64,000 nucleotides of DNA from Isochrysis galbana. Lineage: Eukaryota; Haptophyta; Isochrysidales; Isochrysidaceae. The stretch's first letter is position 1, and each line of letters begins with the position of its first letter. The position numbers and the translations under genes were made by a program. The notes beneath the pieces are model-generated. The model was not told where the DNA came from. It worked only from the letters and a program-made list of their open reading frames with translations, and made no database searches. This document shows, in pieces, positions 29,969 to 40,301 of this stretch. Location of the stretch: contig CM030944.1 in assembly GCA_018136815.1 (NCBI GenBank), positions 1,878,145-1,942,144 of the forward strand, written 5' to 3'.

Positions 29969-32917
29969 ATGACTGCGCTGCCCCTCGTGAGCTTGGTCTG
30001 CGGCCTCGGCTCGCGAGGACCGCTCTTCGCGAGCGGGGTCTGGGCTAGCCCGCCCGCACCCCCGTGCTCGGAGCCACTGCCCGCACAATCCTCCTGCACG
30101 GCCTCCTTTCACCGCTTCCTCGCGGGAGGAGACCATGCAGTGAGCACGAGTGGCTGCGCTGCGCAGGATTCGGTCTGCGAGCAGGCTCGGGGCTACTTGG
30201 TGCGCCGCGTGTGGGGCTGGATTGCGCACTGCCACAGCGCGAGCCACGTCTTCTCGCTCGGGCCGGCTGAGTGCCGCCCCGTCAAGTGTGATCCTACCCT
30301 CTCGGGAGACTTGGACCAGTACTTCATGTATGTCCTGAGCAAAGTACCCGATGATGACCATGGGCCTTGGAAAGTTGATTACCGCAGTCTAGTCAATAGC
30401 ACAAGGGCGCCCGGCGTGATGCTTTCTGATGAGCTCGCCGCGACGACTCAAGCACTGCTAGTCGATTTCATCCTGATGCAGCTCAGGGAGGCATGCATCG
30501 TCTCGGATGCGACTCGTACAGACGAGAACTTGGCTGCGATTTCTCAAGTGATGGCAGGCGACCCCTCGAGACATGTGCCGGCACTCGCTGCTTTCGAGTC
30601 AATGCCGGAGATCGCCGCCCTTGGACTTCTCGCCTTGCTCGTCCTCGACACCGCTGCTTCCGCGAATGTGATGGACATCCATGACATTGTCCGAGCAAAG
30701 GTGCAATCCGGCCAGTACGGCCGTCATGTGAGCAAAGTTCTGGCCTGGTGGCAGAACAACCAGTCATGCGCTTCTGTGACGTCCCCGTCATCGACGCCGG
30801 GCATCCCCACATCATGCTCAGAAGCCCTTGCGAGCTGTACGCAGTCGCAGACGTGTGGTACTGCGGATGAGGAAGATCATGTGAGAAGCCGGAGCACTCA
30901 CTATCTGCCTTGCCAAGCAGATGCAGCACGCCTGACGGGTTGCGGTTGACGACGAGCCTCTCACACCAGTACCGAATGGCGCAGGTGAGATGCATGGAGG
31001 GGTGCATGGAGGTGTGCCCTGCAGCGGGCGTTCTCTTTGCGGAGCGGTGGGCAACGGCAACCGCTGTGAATTCGGTCGCCGAGTCGATCCCTTGCACCAC
31101 GGATCCCGAGCTATGGGACCGGATGCGTTACGAGAATCTCTTCGACATCGCCAAGTGGGCATGGGTAGGGAACGTGCTCATGCAGGATATCCTTGACTGC
31201 CATGTCAACAAAGCTGCAGACGTCGCTTGCCAATGGATAACGCATCCACCGTGGTTCGACACCATAGCAGAGCAGCTTGCCGCGGCCGGACGAAACCAAA
31301 CTCAGAGAAGCACTTGCTACGCCCACACGTGCAAGACTTGTTTCACAGACTATGTTTGCACTACGGACGCAGGGGGCGAATTCCCAAGTTGCGAATCGGT
31401 ATGCAGTTGTAAAAAGTAAGTCGCTTGTTCTGCAATGCCGGCGCGCGGGGCGCCCGTGCTCAAGTTAAAGGCTGCCGCTCGTGCGCCGCCATGCAGGTCC
31501 AAATTTCCTGTTTCCACGTCTCAAGAGCTCGAAATAGAAGCCTGCAGTGCTGACCTTTATGAGGCCTATGGCGAGGCACTGGTGCGCAGCAGTCGTTTGC
31601 TACCCATCATAGCGACGGCGTCTGCACCCACACGGCACGAACCGCCCATCCACATTCCTTGTGCAGGCGAGCTGGATCAACCAGCAAGGGCGCCCATATT
31701 TGAAAAGGCACACAATTGCCGACCCAGTGACCTTCCAGTCGAACAAATGCCCCTGCGACCAGCGCGAGCTACTCCACAACTGCCGAGGACAAGAGGGGTG
31801 CGATATCCCTCATGGCTGTCACCCATCTCGAACGAGGATCCTCCTTGCGGATGGCAAGACACAACGCGTAGACACCTTGAGAGTCGGCACGATGGTTCAT
31901 ACACCTTCCGGTCTCCAGCCCGTCATCGGTTTCTTGCATTCAGAGTAAGTGCCAAGCGCCCTCAACCCACTGCTGACTGTTCGCGTGTCACGCTTGGTCC
32001 TTACCGCCTAGATCTTTCTCGGATGTGCGATGCCGATGCGCGCGCAGAGCTTCCACCCTTTCGGAGGAACACATGTGGCTTCGAATGCTACGTTGCCACG
32101 AAAAGAAAGCTCACGCCAACTCTTGGTCGACGTCATCAGGGCTGATGTCCAAGCGCCATACGTCCGCGTCGACACCAACAACGTCTCTCTAGCAATATCG
32201 GAAGAGCACTGGCTGTTTGTAGATGATAAGATGGCCTCTCCAGCCACACTGATTCCCGGACAAATCCTTCGCGATGCTGCTGACTGTGCTGTAGCTGTTC
32301 AAAATGTGCATCGAAAGGTACATCTGCATGCGCCATTCGCTTACTGTGTGGACATTGGCACACGACCTGCGGTCTCCGGTGGCGTTTTGTTTGCAGGCTT
32401 CGATCTGCTGATCGCAGTGTGCGATTGAACCCCCCTTTGGACGATGTGCAACACTTGCTATACACCAAAACCGATATGGTGCCCTCGTTGTGACTAAACC
32501 ATCCACATTTTTGGATTGCAGGTTGAAATTGGCGCTTTCCATCCGATCGTCCGCGGCGGTCTTTATTATGCGGACAACATCCTTGTGTCTGACTACAACG
32601 ACCACGTGCCTTTTTGGGTTTGGCGAGTCGTAAGCGCCTATGCCGAGATTCGTTTCGCGCTTGGTATTCCCCTCGTGCCCGAAGGTGATGGCATCTTACC
32701 CCGACCCTTCTGGGCCTTCGATTTGCTCGATGCTTGGGGCATCTCAAGCCAGGCTCAGGCTTGGGCTTTCCCATTGTTAGTTCCTCTAAGCGTGCTCACA
32801 GAGATTTTGAACGTGCTGCTCACAATTTTTGGCACAACCGTGGTGGTGGGCACCTTTGCCTTGGCTGCAAACGCACACAAGCTTCTTGGTCGCCACATCC
32901 GAAAGTGTGGGTGTTGA
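29969..32917 (+). CDS. Secreted or membrane protein with a hedgehog-type Hint domain
   Basis: Proposed exons: 29969-30775, about 30895-31415, 31497-31581, 31667-31944, 32050-32317, 32522-32917 (784 aa, all phases consistent; the second exon's left edge is uncertain). The first 550 residues are Cys-rich and unlike any domain I know, after a hydrophobic start. The Hint domain opens at C in GCHPSRTRILLADGKTQRV and continues LRVGTMVHTPSGLQPVIGFLHS, VSLAISEEHWLFV (His in the TxxH position, Thr replaced by Ser), HRKVEIGAFHPIVRGG and YYADNILVSDY. Hint domains self-cleave through the leading Cys, and hedgehog types then attach a lipid. The C-terminal 130 residues are hydrophobic (VPLSVLTEILNVLLTIFGTTVVVGTF). 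Four introns are anchored on conserved sequence. Confidence 0.75.
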
Positions 32918-33257
32918 CTGCTCTAACAGGTGGTGCGACAATGTTGCAGTGATAAACTTATTTGCCCCCTTCTCCTCTCCAAGACTCGGAACAGATTTGG
33001 CTTCTAGCTAACCGTCACTCCGTCCGACCAAGCATCAGAGGAGCAGCCGTCGCCGGAGCTAGGCGAAGGGGGCCGTTGCATGCGCGCCATGCGCAGCAGT
33101 GGCTTCATGTTTGCGTGTGTGCAGATTCGGCGGTGTAGCGCTATCGCAAGGAGCTCCCGCCGTGAAAAGTTTTCTTATCGTGCTAGTTTAATGGTAGTGT
33201 TGTGGTTGTGGGACCGTGCCCTCGTTGGCAACGGAGTCTTTGCCACACGACTCGGGT
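32918..33257. other. 3' flank of the Hint gene
   Basis: No further coding signal; no AATAAA seen close to the stop. Confidence 0.4.
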
Positions 33258-33440
33258 GTACAAAAAAAGTGCGCTGAAGATTCCGGGCTAACGCACCTAC
33301 TACAATCTAGGTTCCCATACCCTATACCTTGCTACCGTCATCGCCCTTATTTCCTTCCCCCCGCCTCTTCCCCCTCCCCCCTTTATTCCTTTGTCTTCGG
33401 TTTCCAGGGTCCGGCCCAGGTACACTACCTCGGGCTCAGT
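33258..33440 (+). repeat. Dispersed repeat G, copy 1
   Basis: Shares A-run plus GAAG, a pyrimidine-rich stretch, TTCCTTTGTCTTCGGTTTC, and GGCCCANGTACACTAC with copies at 39190-39400 and 43622-43800, all on the same strand. Two of the three lie within 350 nt downstream of a gene's stop codon. Confidence 0.6.
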
Positions 33441-33717
33441 TCAGAGTGCGTGGTGCGTGGTTCGGGCAGGCCTGTTGGCGGGTTTCTTTGAGTTATTCAT
33501 AATGTAGGAGAGCCTTGTGCGCCGCCTATGCTAAAGGGTAGGTGCCGGTTGTTGCTGTGTTCTTTTCCAGGTCGTGTGTCGCCCCGCGCGAGTACTCATT
33601 TTGTTCTATGTACTATGTATGCGATCAACTGTCAACTGTTCCCCATCTTCCATCTTCCCCTTCCAAAAGGATCAGGCGCAGGGCGTATGTATGGGTTCAC
33701 GTTTACCCGGTGTTGAC

Positions 33718-34190
33718 AACCTACTTTTATAAGTGGGGGTCAATGGGGGCCTCGCGCCCCCCTCTCTCCATCGCGGACACCCTCCGGGGTGGGCCCGTAC
33801 AATCAACCCCAGCCCCTGCCCTTTGGCAGGGGCTGGGCAATCAACACTCTGGCTGGCCCAGACCCCTAGTGGGCGCGGGCCGAGACTCGCACTCCCACGC
33901 CCTGCATGGGCCTGCCCTCGAGCTGACTCCCCCCCCTCCCCTGGTCGCCAGGCAGACAGAGGCCACCGGGAGGCTCCAAGGGCCAGCGTGGCAAGCGTGG
34001 GAGAGGCAGGGGGGGCCAGGGGCTGAGCCCCAGCCTCCACTGCCCTCTGAGCTGCCCTTGCTAGCCCTCAGGGAGCTCCCAAAGGCCCTCTGAGAGCAGG
34101 CCGTGGCGCGCCGCATGGCGACGCGCCGCAGGGAGAGGGGCGGAGGAGAATGGAGAGAGGGAGAGGGGGGGATTTGCACCCCCCTCCGAT
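33718..34190 (+). mobile_element. Terminal-hairpin element, family A2, copy 1 (longest with 51494)
   Basis: Starts AACCTACTT (loop TTAT) AAGTGGG; five bases later ATG at 33743, then GGGGGCCTCGCGCCCCCC. About 450 bp match 51494-51985 and the first 120 bp match 44139-44300. The upstream bases differ in all three, so the element starts at AACC. The right end is GA-rich (GAGAGGGGGGG). Confidence 0.7.
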
Positions 34191-34203
34191 GGAGTGCGGT
34201 AAG

Positions 34204-34255
34204 AAACGGGCCCCGTTTGCGTTAGCAAACGGGCCCCGTTTGCGTTAGCAAACCG
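34204..34255. repeat. Tandem 23-bp repeat with GGGCCC palindrome
   Basis: Two full copies of AAACGGGCCCCGTTTGCGTT plus AGC, and a partial third. Confidence 0.8.
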
Positions 34256-34910
34256 GCGAAGGGGGGCGGCTGGCGACAGGAGGGAGAGAGGAAGGGAGTG
34301 ACTCAAGACGTCCCTGTGGCAGGTATCGGGGGGCGCAGTCATTTATTTCTTCGAGGACTGCTCGCGGCGCGAGCTGTAAGGGCCGTTCTGCTTCTCGACG
34401 AGAGGTCCCTCCCCCCCCCCCCGGTGTTTTTCCCCGGTGGGTCGCCCGACGTAGGTCGGTCCGCCCCACTGGGTTTTCCCCCATTGTAACTTGTGGGGAG
34501 TTATAATGGGAGCCGGGGGTTTGCGAGGGAGGAGATTTGTAGGGATGCATATGTGTATGTGTCTGCACCATCACTCCAAGGCGTGCGGGCAAGTGCGCTG
34601 AGGGGTGTCGTGATAGTACCGGGCTAGTGGGAGTAGTGGTACTAACGCTCAGTTGTTTTTGCGTTTACCCGGTGTTGACTCATTGCTTTGCGTTAACACC
34701 TCCATTGGCTAGGTGTGGCACATGCGTTAACACCTCAATCTGCAAGTGTTGGTACCATCAGCGGGTTAACACCACACCGCCGGTACGTACTATGTACTGT
34801 GTAGCTACGGTGCACCCACGCACCCACGCCCACGCACCCACTGACTGTTACGTGCCGCGCGTGCGCGCGCACAAGGAGCGAGGAGTTGCGTCACAGATAC
34901 ATGTAGCACG
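34256..34910. other. Intergenic, no gene recognised
   Basis: Contains TTTACCCGGTGTTGAC at 34664, the same 16 bases that precede the hairpin element at 33718, and repeated GCGTTAACACCT (34690-34735). Confidence 0.5.
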
Positions 34911-35523
34911 ATGAAGGCAGCTTGGAGAATCTTGGAAAAGCATTATAAGTGGCTCACCGCCACATGTTGTGGGACACACGTTCTCAGTCTTGAGTTGAAA
35001 GACTTTGCAAAAGTCCCGGAGGTAGCAAATGTCATTTCGAAGGTCGGCAACGTCTTATCTTTATTTTGGGGTCGCTCGAGGTGGCCACGCACCAAGCTTC
35101 GAGAGACCATTGCTGCAAATCATGGTAAAGAATTCGGCTTATACCGCGCAAAGCAAACTCGTTTCGCCGGCAAATTCCGTGAGATGTCTCGAATGCTCCG
35201 GGTGAAAACTGAGTTGCAACAAGTTGTGGTGACGATGGAATATGCGGCGCATAAGTTTTCGTGTGGGGGGCGATCGGCAATCGGCGACGATGATGGCGAG
35301 TTGGATGCAGACATTGGAAAGTGGAAAGAAGGTGAAGGCCATTGTTCTTGATGATTCCGAACGTGAATGGCCTTGGAGGCCATCTGTGTGTCCTAACAAT
35401 TCTAAAAGTTGGCTCGTGATGAGCGCAAAGCAGCCGGTGTCCAATCGTGATTCACGACACGATTGCCCACAGAAATCGATCGCAACCATCACGCCTGAAG
35501 CTTTCAGGCCGGTGCTTGGCTAG
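34911..35523 (+). pseudogene. hAT-family transposase remnant
   Basis: A 146-aa frame matches the central part of hAT transposases: CCGTHVLSLELKDFAKVPEV (the family's C-x2-H-x-L-x-L-x2-D segment), SLFWGRSRWPRTKLRE, TRFAGKFREMSRML and VKTELQQVV. The match then continues in another frame (GKKVKAIVLDDSE, to 35523), so a frameshift is present. The N-terminal zinc finger and C-terminal dimerisation region are missing. It is the only transposase sequence seen in the window. Confidence 0.65.
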
Positions 35524-35790
35524 ATTACATGTTGAAACTACTAGTAGCTAAAAGAACGGGCGGTCTAGAGCTCGAAATTCGCCCTTCTGCCCAATTTTCG
35601 AGCCCTCCGTGCGGAGAGAACTTCTCCCTTTAGACGTCAAATAACAAAAAGCTATCAATTCCACAGTACGGATCGGCCGCGCGCGTCGCGCCGTCGCAGA
35701 GCACGCTGCAGGCTAGCTTAAATTACATTTCTAGATTGCTACCAGCCCTATGATGCACGTGAAAATCCGAGGAGCCGACGAAAACATAGA
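35524..35790. other. Intergenic, no gene recognised
   Basis: Lower-GC sequence after the hAT remnant; nothing supported. Confidence 0.4.
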
Positions 35791-35841
35791 GAGAACACCT
35801 GCCGCCGATGCTCTGGTTGAGCATTAGCGGCAGGTGTTCTC
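35791..35841. other. Strong 51-nt hairpin
   Basis: GAGAACACCTGCCGC (35791-35805) pairs perfectly with 35827-35841. After a single C/A mismatch the stem continues for 7 more pairs (GATGCTC with GAGCATT) around a 5-nt loop. It could be a small-RNA precursor, a transposon end or a relic; no neighbouring gene explains it. Confidence 0.8.
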
Positions 35842-37159
35842 CCTGCCTCACAGCGTCGAAAGACGAGTCGGGAACCTGACGTTTGGGGCGGCAAAGGCAT
35901 TGTAGGTACGGGCCTGGTCGACCTGCGTCAGAGCGGGCGCGATGGCGCGATCGGCAGCGCACCTGTCCCGCCAGCGGCCAACAAACTTTTGTTGACCAGC
36001 GAGCAGCATCGAGCGCCATGGTGTCTTGGTGCTCCAGCTCCTCGTCAGTCGCGAGCCAGAGCGAATCCTACGGGGCGAGGGTCGGGACCGTCAAGGTCAA
36101 GGAGCATCCTGTGACAGCCGAATGGGCCGTGTGCGAGCTGTGTGTGGTGCGTATGTGCACGCGCGGACGTCATCGCTGGGGCACCAGGGTTTGAAATTTG
36201 CTTTATAGGCAATATGGGGCGTCGGACCCCTGATTTAATAGATGTCTAGGCACCTTTTAAGTGAAAGAAACACATCTCTCAGTGGGAGCGACGTCCAGCA
36301 GTTCGGCTCGTGTGAGCCGCCAGAGCGTGTGCAGGGGGGGGGGGGTCAGACGGGACTTCGCACCGTCTTTTCGGACGAGGATTCTGAAAAGGCGGGGAGA
36401 CCCTCCGAGCCGCTTTCGCCGGGGCTTTCCGCTCACGGTCAAAAATGTCGACCCCCCCCATATTAGTACTTAAAAAGCCGTGTTTGACCGCCCTACCCGT
36501 TGGTCTAGTTCTCTACTCCTGCGCCCACGCGGGAGTGCACGCGCACGCGGTCGCCGCCGGCACGCATCCCAACCCGTGGCGACACAGCCCTTCTGACCGA
36601 ACAAAGGTGTCGATGCGCAACACTCGGCTGCTGGCAGTGGACCGAGTCGAGCTCCACGGGGGGCTGCGGGAAAGCCCAGCGGCCCAGCGGCCCACCGAGT
36701 TCCACTTTTTTTTTCGACCCCCCCCCCCCCCCTCTCTTTCCCGCCTTTTACCGCGACAGGTGGCTGGAGAGAGTCGGGCAAGGGAGTCCAACCCCCCGGA
36801 ACGCACAGCCACCGAGCGCTCTCCAGTTCTTGACCCTGGGTACAAGAGAAGAAGGCCGTGTACACACAAAATATCGCCGGGTGCGAGGAGCACATTATTT
36901 TGTCACAGAGGTTCGCCGTCTAAGTGAGTTAACGGTCCGAGTACTAGAGAAGTCGGCGGTGTGCACGTTGTTGGTGTAGAGCCATGTGGCTGTGTTGGGT
37001 CTCTCTTGCGATATCGTCGAATAGAGTGGTCTTGTTATGCTGAAGACGACTCTCATAGTTGAAAAACAGGTGGCGGGAAGATTTGGAGAAACGAAGCGAG
37101 AGGAGGAGAGAGATGAGAGCGAGGCTGCTACTGGAAGGGACATACCACCTGAGAGAGAG
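35842..37159. other. Intergenic, no gene recognised
   Basis: Poly-G at 36336-36347 and poly-C at 36718-36732. No frame shows homology or coding character. Confidence 0.5.
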
Positions 37160-37406
37160 TGTCTAGTAGAAGAGAGGAGAGAGGAAGAAGGGAGAGAGAT
37201 AGTGAAAGAAAGCTGGAAGGGAGACCATGGAGAAATGAGACGAGGAGAAGAACAGCGGGACGGGGGCCTGGGGAGAGAAAGAGGGAGCGAGGGGGGGGGG
37301 GTCAGAAAGGAGTGAGAGGTAAGAAGGGAGAGGAGAGAGAAGAGAGAGAAGAGAGAGAGAGAGAGAGGGAGAGAGAGAGAGAGAGAGAGATGGAGAGAGA
37401 GAGAGG

Positions 37407-37484
<78 letters not shown>

Positions 37485-37492
37485 AGGAGAGT
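37160..37492. repeat. GA-rich microsatellite upstream of FANCI
   Basis: Purine-only stretch with (GA)n at 37350-37490, ending 35 bases before the FANCI ATG on the coding strand. Confidence 0.8.
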
Positions 37493-37526
37493 AGAAGGCT
37501 CAGACGGGGAGAGAGGAGGAGAGAGC

Positions 37527-38900
37527 ATGAGCGATGAGAACACGGAGCCCAACGCGATGGTGGAGGCAGTGCAGGTGGGTGGCAGCTGGGCGGCGACGCG
37601 GAGGGTGGGGAAAAAGGGGGGGGGGGGAGGGGGGGCAGGCTGCGCCTCGAGAGGAAGAGAGCTAGCGGGCGGGAAGGTGGAAGAGACGGACTGTGGACAC
37701 GGGCGTGCTGACCGTCTCGGTGCTGTCATCTCTGCACTCTCTCCTCCTGACCACCTTTAAGCCTGCTTCGTTCTCCATGCCCCTCAGCCTCCCTCTCAAT
37801 GTCCTCATTCGCCTCGCCCCTCCTACACAGGAGGCGATGTGCTCACGCGGCAACGTGCCGACAGAGCTGCTCAAGCAGACCGAGGGCGCCGACCTTGCAG
37901 CAATGCTCGAATGTGCCGACCTGCACGAACACCTGCACACACTCATCCCTGCCGCGCTCGGTGCGCGTGCAAGCCTCCATAGAGCGATACCGAGCCTTAC
38001 TTCTTCTTCTCACCCCCTGATTCTCTTCCGCCTTCCAGCGACCACCATCACCCCATCCTACCCCCCACATCTTACCCTACCCCGCCCTTGAGCTGTCTCA
38101 GAGGCGGCTGGTGAGGACCAGCGACGGGCCTCGCTTGTTGTGGCCGTAGCCAACGGCCTTCTCAAGCTCTTCGATGGCGATGTCTTGCCTGAGCCAGCGG
38201 CTAAGAAGTGAGCGCACGCCTCGGATGTGCTGCCGGACCCGCTGGCAGCCGGGGCGTGTCGGAAGCGTCCTCATTGTTTCATCATGTGACCCCATTCAGG
38301 TGCATCGAACAAATGGGCCAAGAGCTCGGCTGCCTATCGAGCAGCCAGCTTGCAGCCCTACTCGAATCTATCCTTGAGCGCATGCCCGCAGCGCTACGCA
38401 ACACCAGGAGTGGTCCTCACGTGATGCAGCTGCTCCCCAAGTGCCTCAATCTGCTCGCCATGATTGAGAAATGCAGCGTTAAGCTGGCAAGCGGTGGCGT
38501 GGCGCATGATGGCTCCGCGATTGTCAAGTACGCGCTTCGCGTCGTTCACGCGATGGAATGGTCTGCGGATGGCGTACTAGCGCTCGCCATGGCGCTCCGC
38601 GAGCTGGAAGTTGCAAAACCCGAGATCAAGCCACACATCGCCAAAATGTTGCGAAGCCTGTCCGACGTGGAGGTGGCTCAGCTCCCGGTGCGCGGCTGCC
38701 AGCCTGAGTGCGTACCCATGCCAAGGGCAAGCGATCCGCTCAGCCTGTCCCACTGATTTCGGCAGGCTATCACGTACCAGCTCCTGCTTCTCGCCGATGC
38801 CGAGGACAAGCTGACGGTGCTGCGAGCGCTCAGCCTCAACTTTGAAGCCATGATCCGGCGGTGCGAGGAGGTGTCTCAGACTCAAAGCTCAGAGATCTTG
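37527..38900 (+). CDS. FANCI: Fanconi anemia group I protein homolog, N-terminal part (cut by assembly gap)
   Basis: Exons 37527-37574, 37831-37960, 38102-38207, 38300-38687 and 38766-38900 (running into N), all GT-AG and in phase, give 269 aa. The alpha-helical sequence follows the FANCI N-terminus: an initial helix, ELLKQTEGADLAAML, DQRRASLVVAVANGLLKLF, the LNLLAMIEKC region, then AMEWSADGVLALAMALRELEV and AITYQLLLLADAEDKLTVLRAL, which parallels human PPLVYQLLVLSSKG...VLEGI. FANCI clamps DNA with FANCD2 in interstrand crosslink repair. The family is about 1,300 aa, so some 80% of the gene is missing. Nothing after the gap continues it. Confidence 0.8.
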
Positions 38901-39000
38901 NNNNNNNNNNNNNNNNNNNNNNNNNNNNNNNNNNNNNNNNNNNNNNNNNNNNNNNNNNNNNNNNNNNNNNNNNNNNNNNNNNNNNNNNNNNNNNNNNNNN
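38901..39000. other. Assembly gap, exactly 100 N
   Basis: The round length suggests a gap of unknown true size. It falls inside the FANCI gene; sequence to its right is repeat-like rather than FANCI. Confidence 0.98.
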
Positions 39001-40301
39001 AACGTGGCGTTGATGTGCGTGCATATTTGCGCGCAACGGCATCGTGCCAGTGCAGAAATAGATGCAGGGGCAACACGCAACGCGGTATAGACTGCTCCGA
39101 TGCTTACTTGACTGCTCATTGGGTCGGCGCATGCTAATGCCGTTGCCCCATGTTGAGACTATATTGTCGCGTGCTACTTAAGACAAAAGGAAGTGATGCA
39201 AAAAAAAACATCTGAATGAAGATTCAGGCTACTACGGTGCCAGCGCTATAATTTATCTATAATGATAATGATAATGGACCACACACTCTTACGGTACTGA
39301 CTCTCAACGCCTATACCCCAAAACACTCACCCCCTTTGAGCTACCCTCTTTCGTTCCTTTGTCTTCGGTTTCGGGGGGTGGGCCCGCGTGCACTACGCAC
39401 TACTACTACTAGTCTCACTTACGAAGGATTGAGGATTGAGATTGAAAGGAGTCATAGTCATAAAAGTATTTAGTATTTGCAGACTCGTCTTGGGGCTCAC
39501 TACCAAAACCCTTCGCCGGCTACACCATCAAGTATGGGGAGCATCAATTTCATACTAGGCCAAGAAACTTAAACTATAGTTGCTCGTCAATCCTCTGCTG
39601 AAGTTGAAATAACCGCAACCGCTGTCCGCTCATCCGCTGCATACTGTATACGCTTTAGCAGCTCGGAACCTTCGATTTCAATTTACTCTCCATTTGTTTG
39701 AATTCCTTGACAAGCCCCAGCAACTCCCTATTCGGATCTACACAGATAATTCAGCGACTCGTGACTCGATCAAGAACCCCGGAGTAACGGAGTAACGGCT
39801 CGCACTCGTCACTATCACTATGTTCTATGTTCGCCGGCTGTTATTGTTATCTGTTATATTTATATGCTCGAGAACGAGAACAATTTCGATTTCTCCATCC
39901 CATCTCTGTCCCACATTGGATATCTACCTCGGTGATGACCGCTCACATCTTACATCTTCACTAAATGTCTCGACAAAACAACCTTCCTCCGTCACCGTTC
40001 CTATGTTCTTAATGAGAAAGTCTAGGCAGCTTATTCAGCGTTGTCGCTGTGGGGGAGTGTTTAACCTGCGTTGTTTTGTTGGGGTTACTATTCCCGAAGG
40101 GTGACGTCAACGTCACCGTCGCAACGTCATTGGCTTGTCGCGCTAGCGCTAGCTAGCCTTCAATGGTTACTCTGATCTACATTGCTCTACTCTCACAGTC
40201 ACTGGGCCCAAGATGCGTTGGGCTAAACACCCCCCCCCCTTTTCCGCCCCTCTCTCCTCCTGTTTTTTTCTTAACTTTTCTCCCCCCCCCCCCCGTGGTA
40301 G
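39001..40301. other. Intergenic with dispersed repeat G, copy 2
   Basis: Repeat G lies at 39190-39400. A 94-aa frame at 39820-40104 (start MFYVRRLLLLSVIFIC, ending LRCFVGVTIPEG) has a hydrophobic start but no recognisable family, so it is not called. Poly-C runs at 40230 and 40283. Confidence 0.5.

Noticed and set aside
39820-40104. 94-aa frame with a hydrophobic start
   Set aside because: No homology, no splice context, and placed among repeats; left uncalled though a small secreted protein cannot be excluded.
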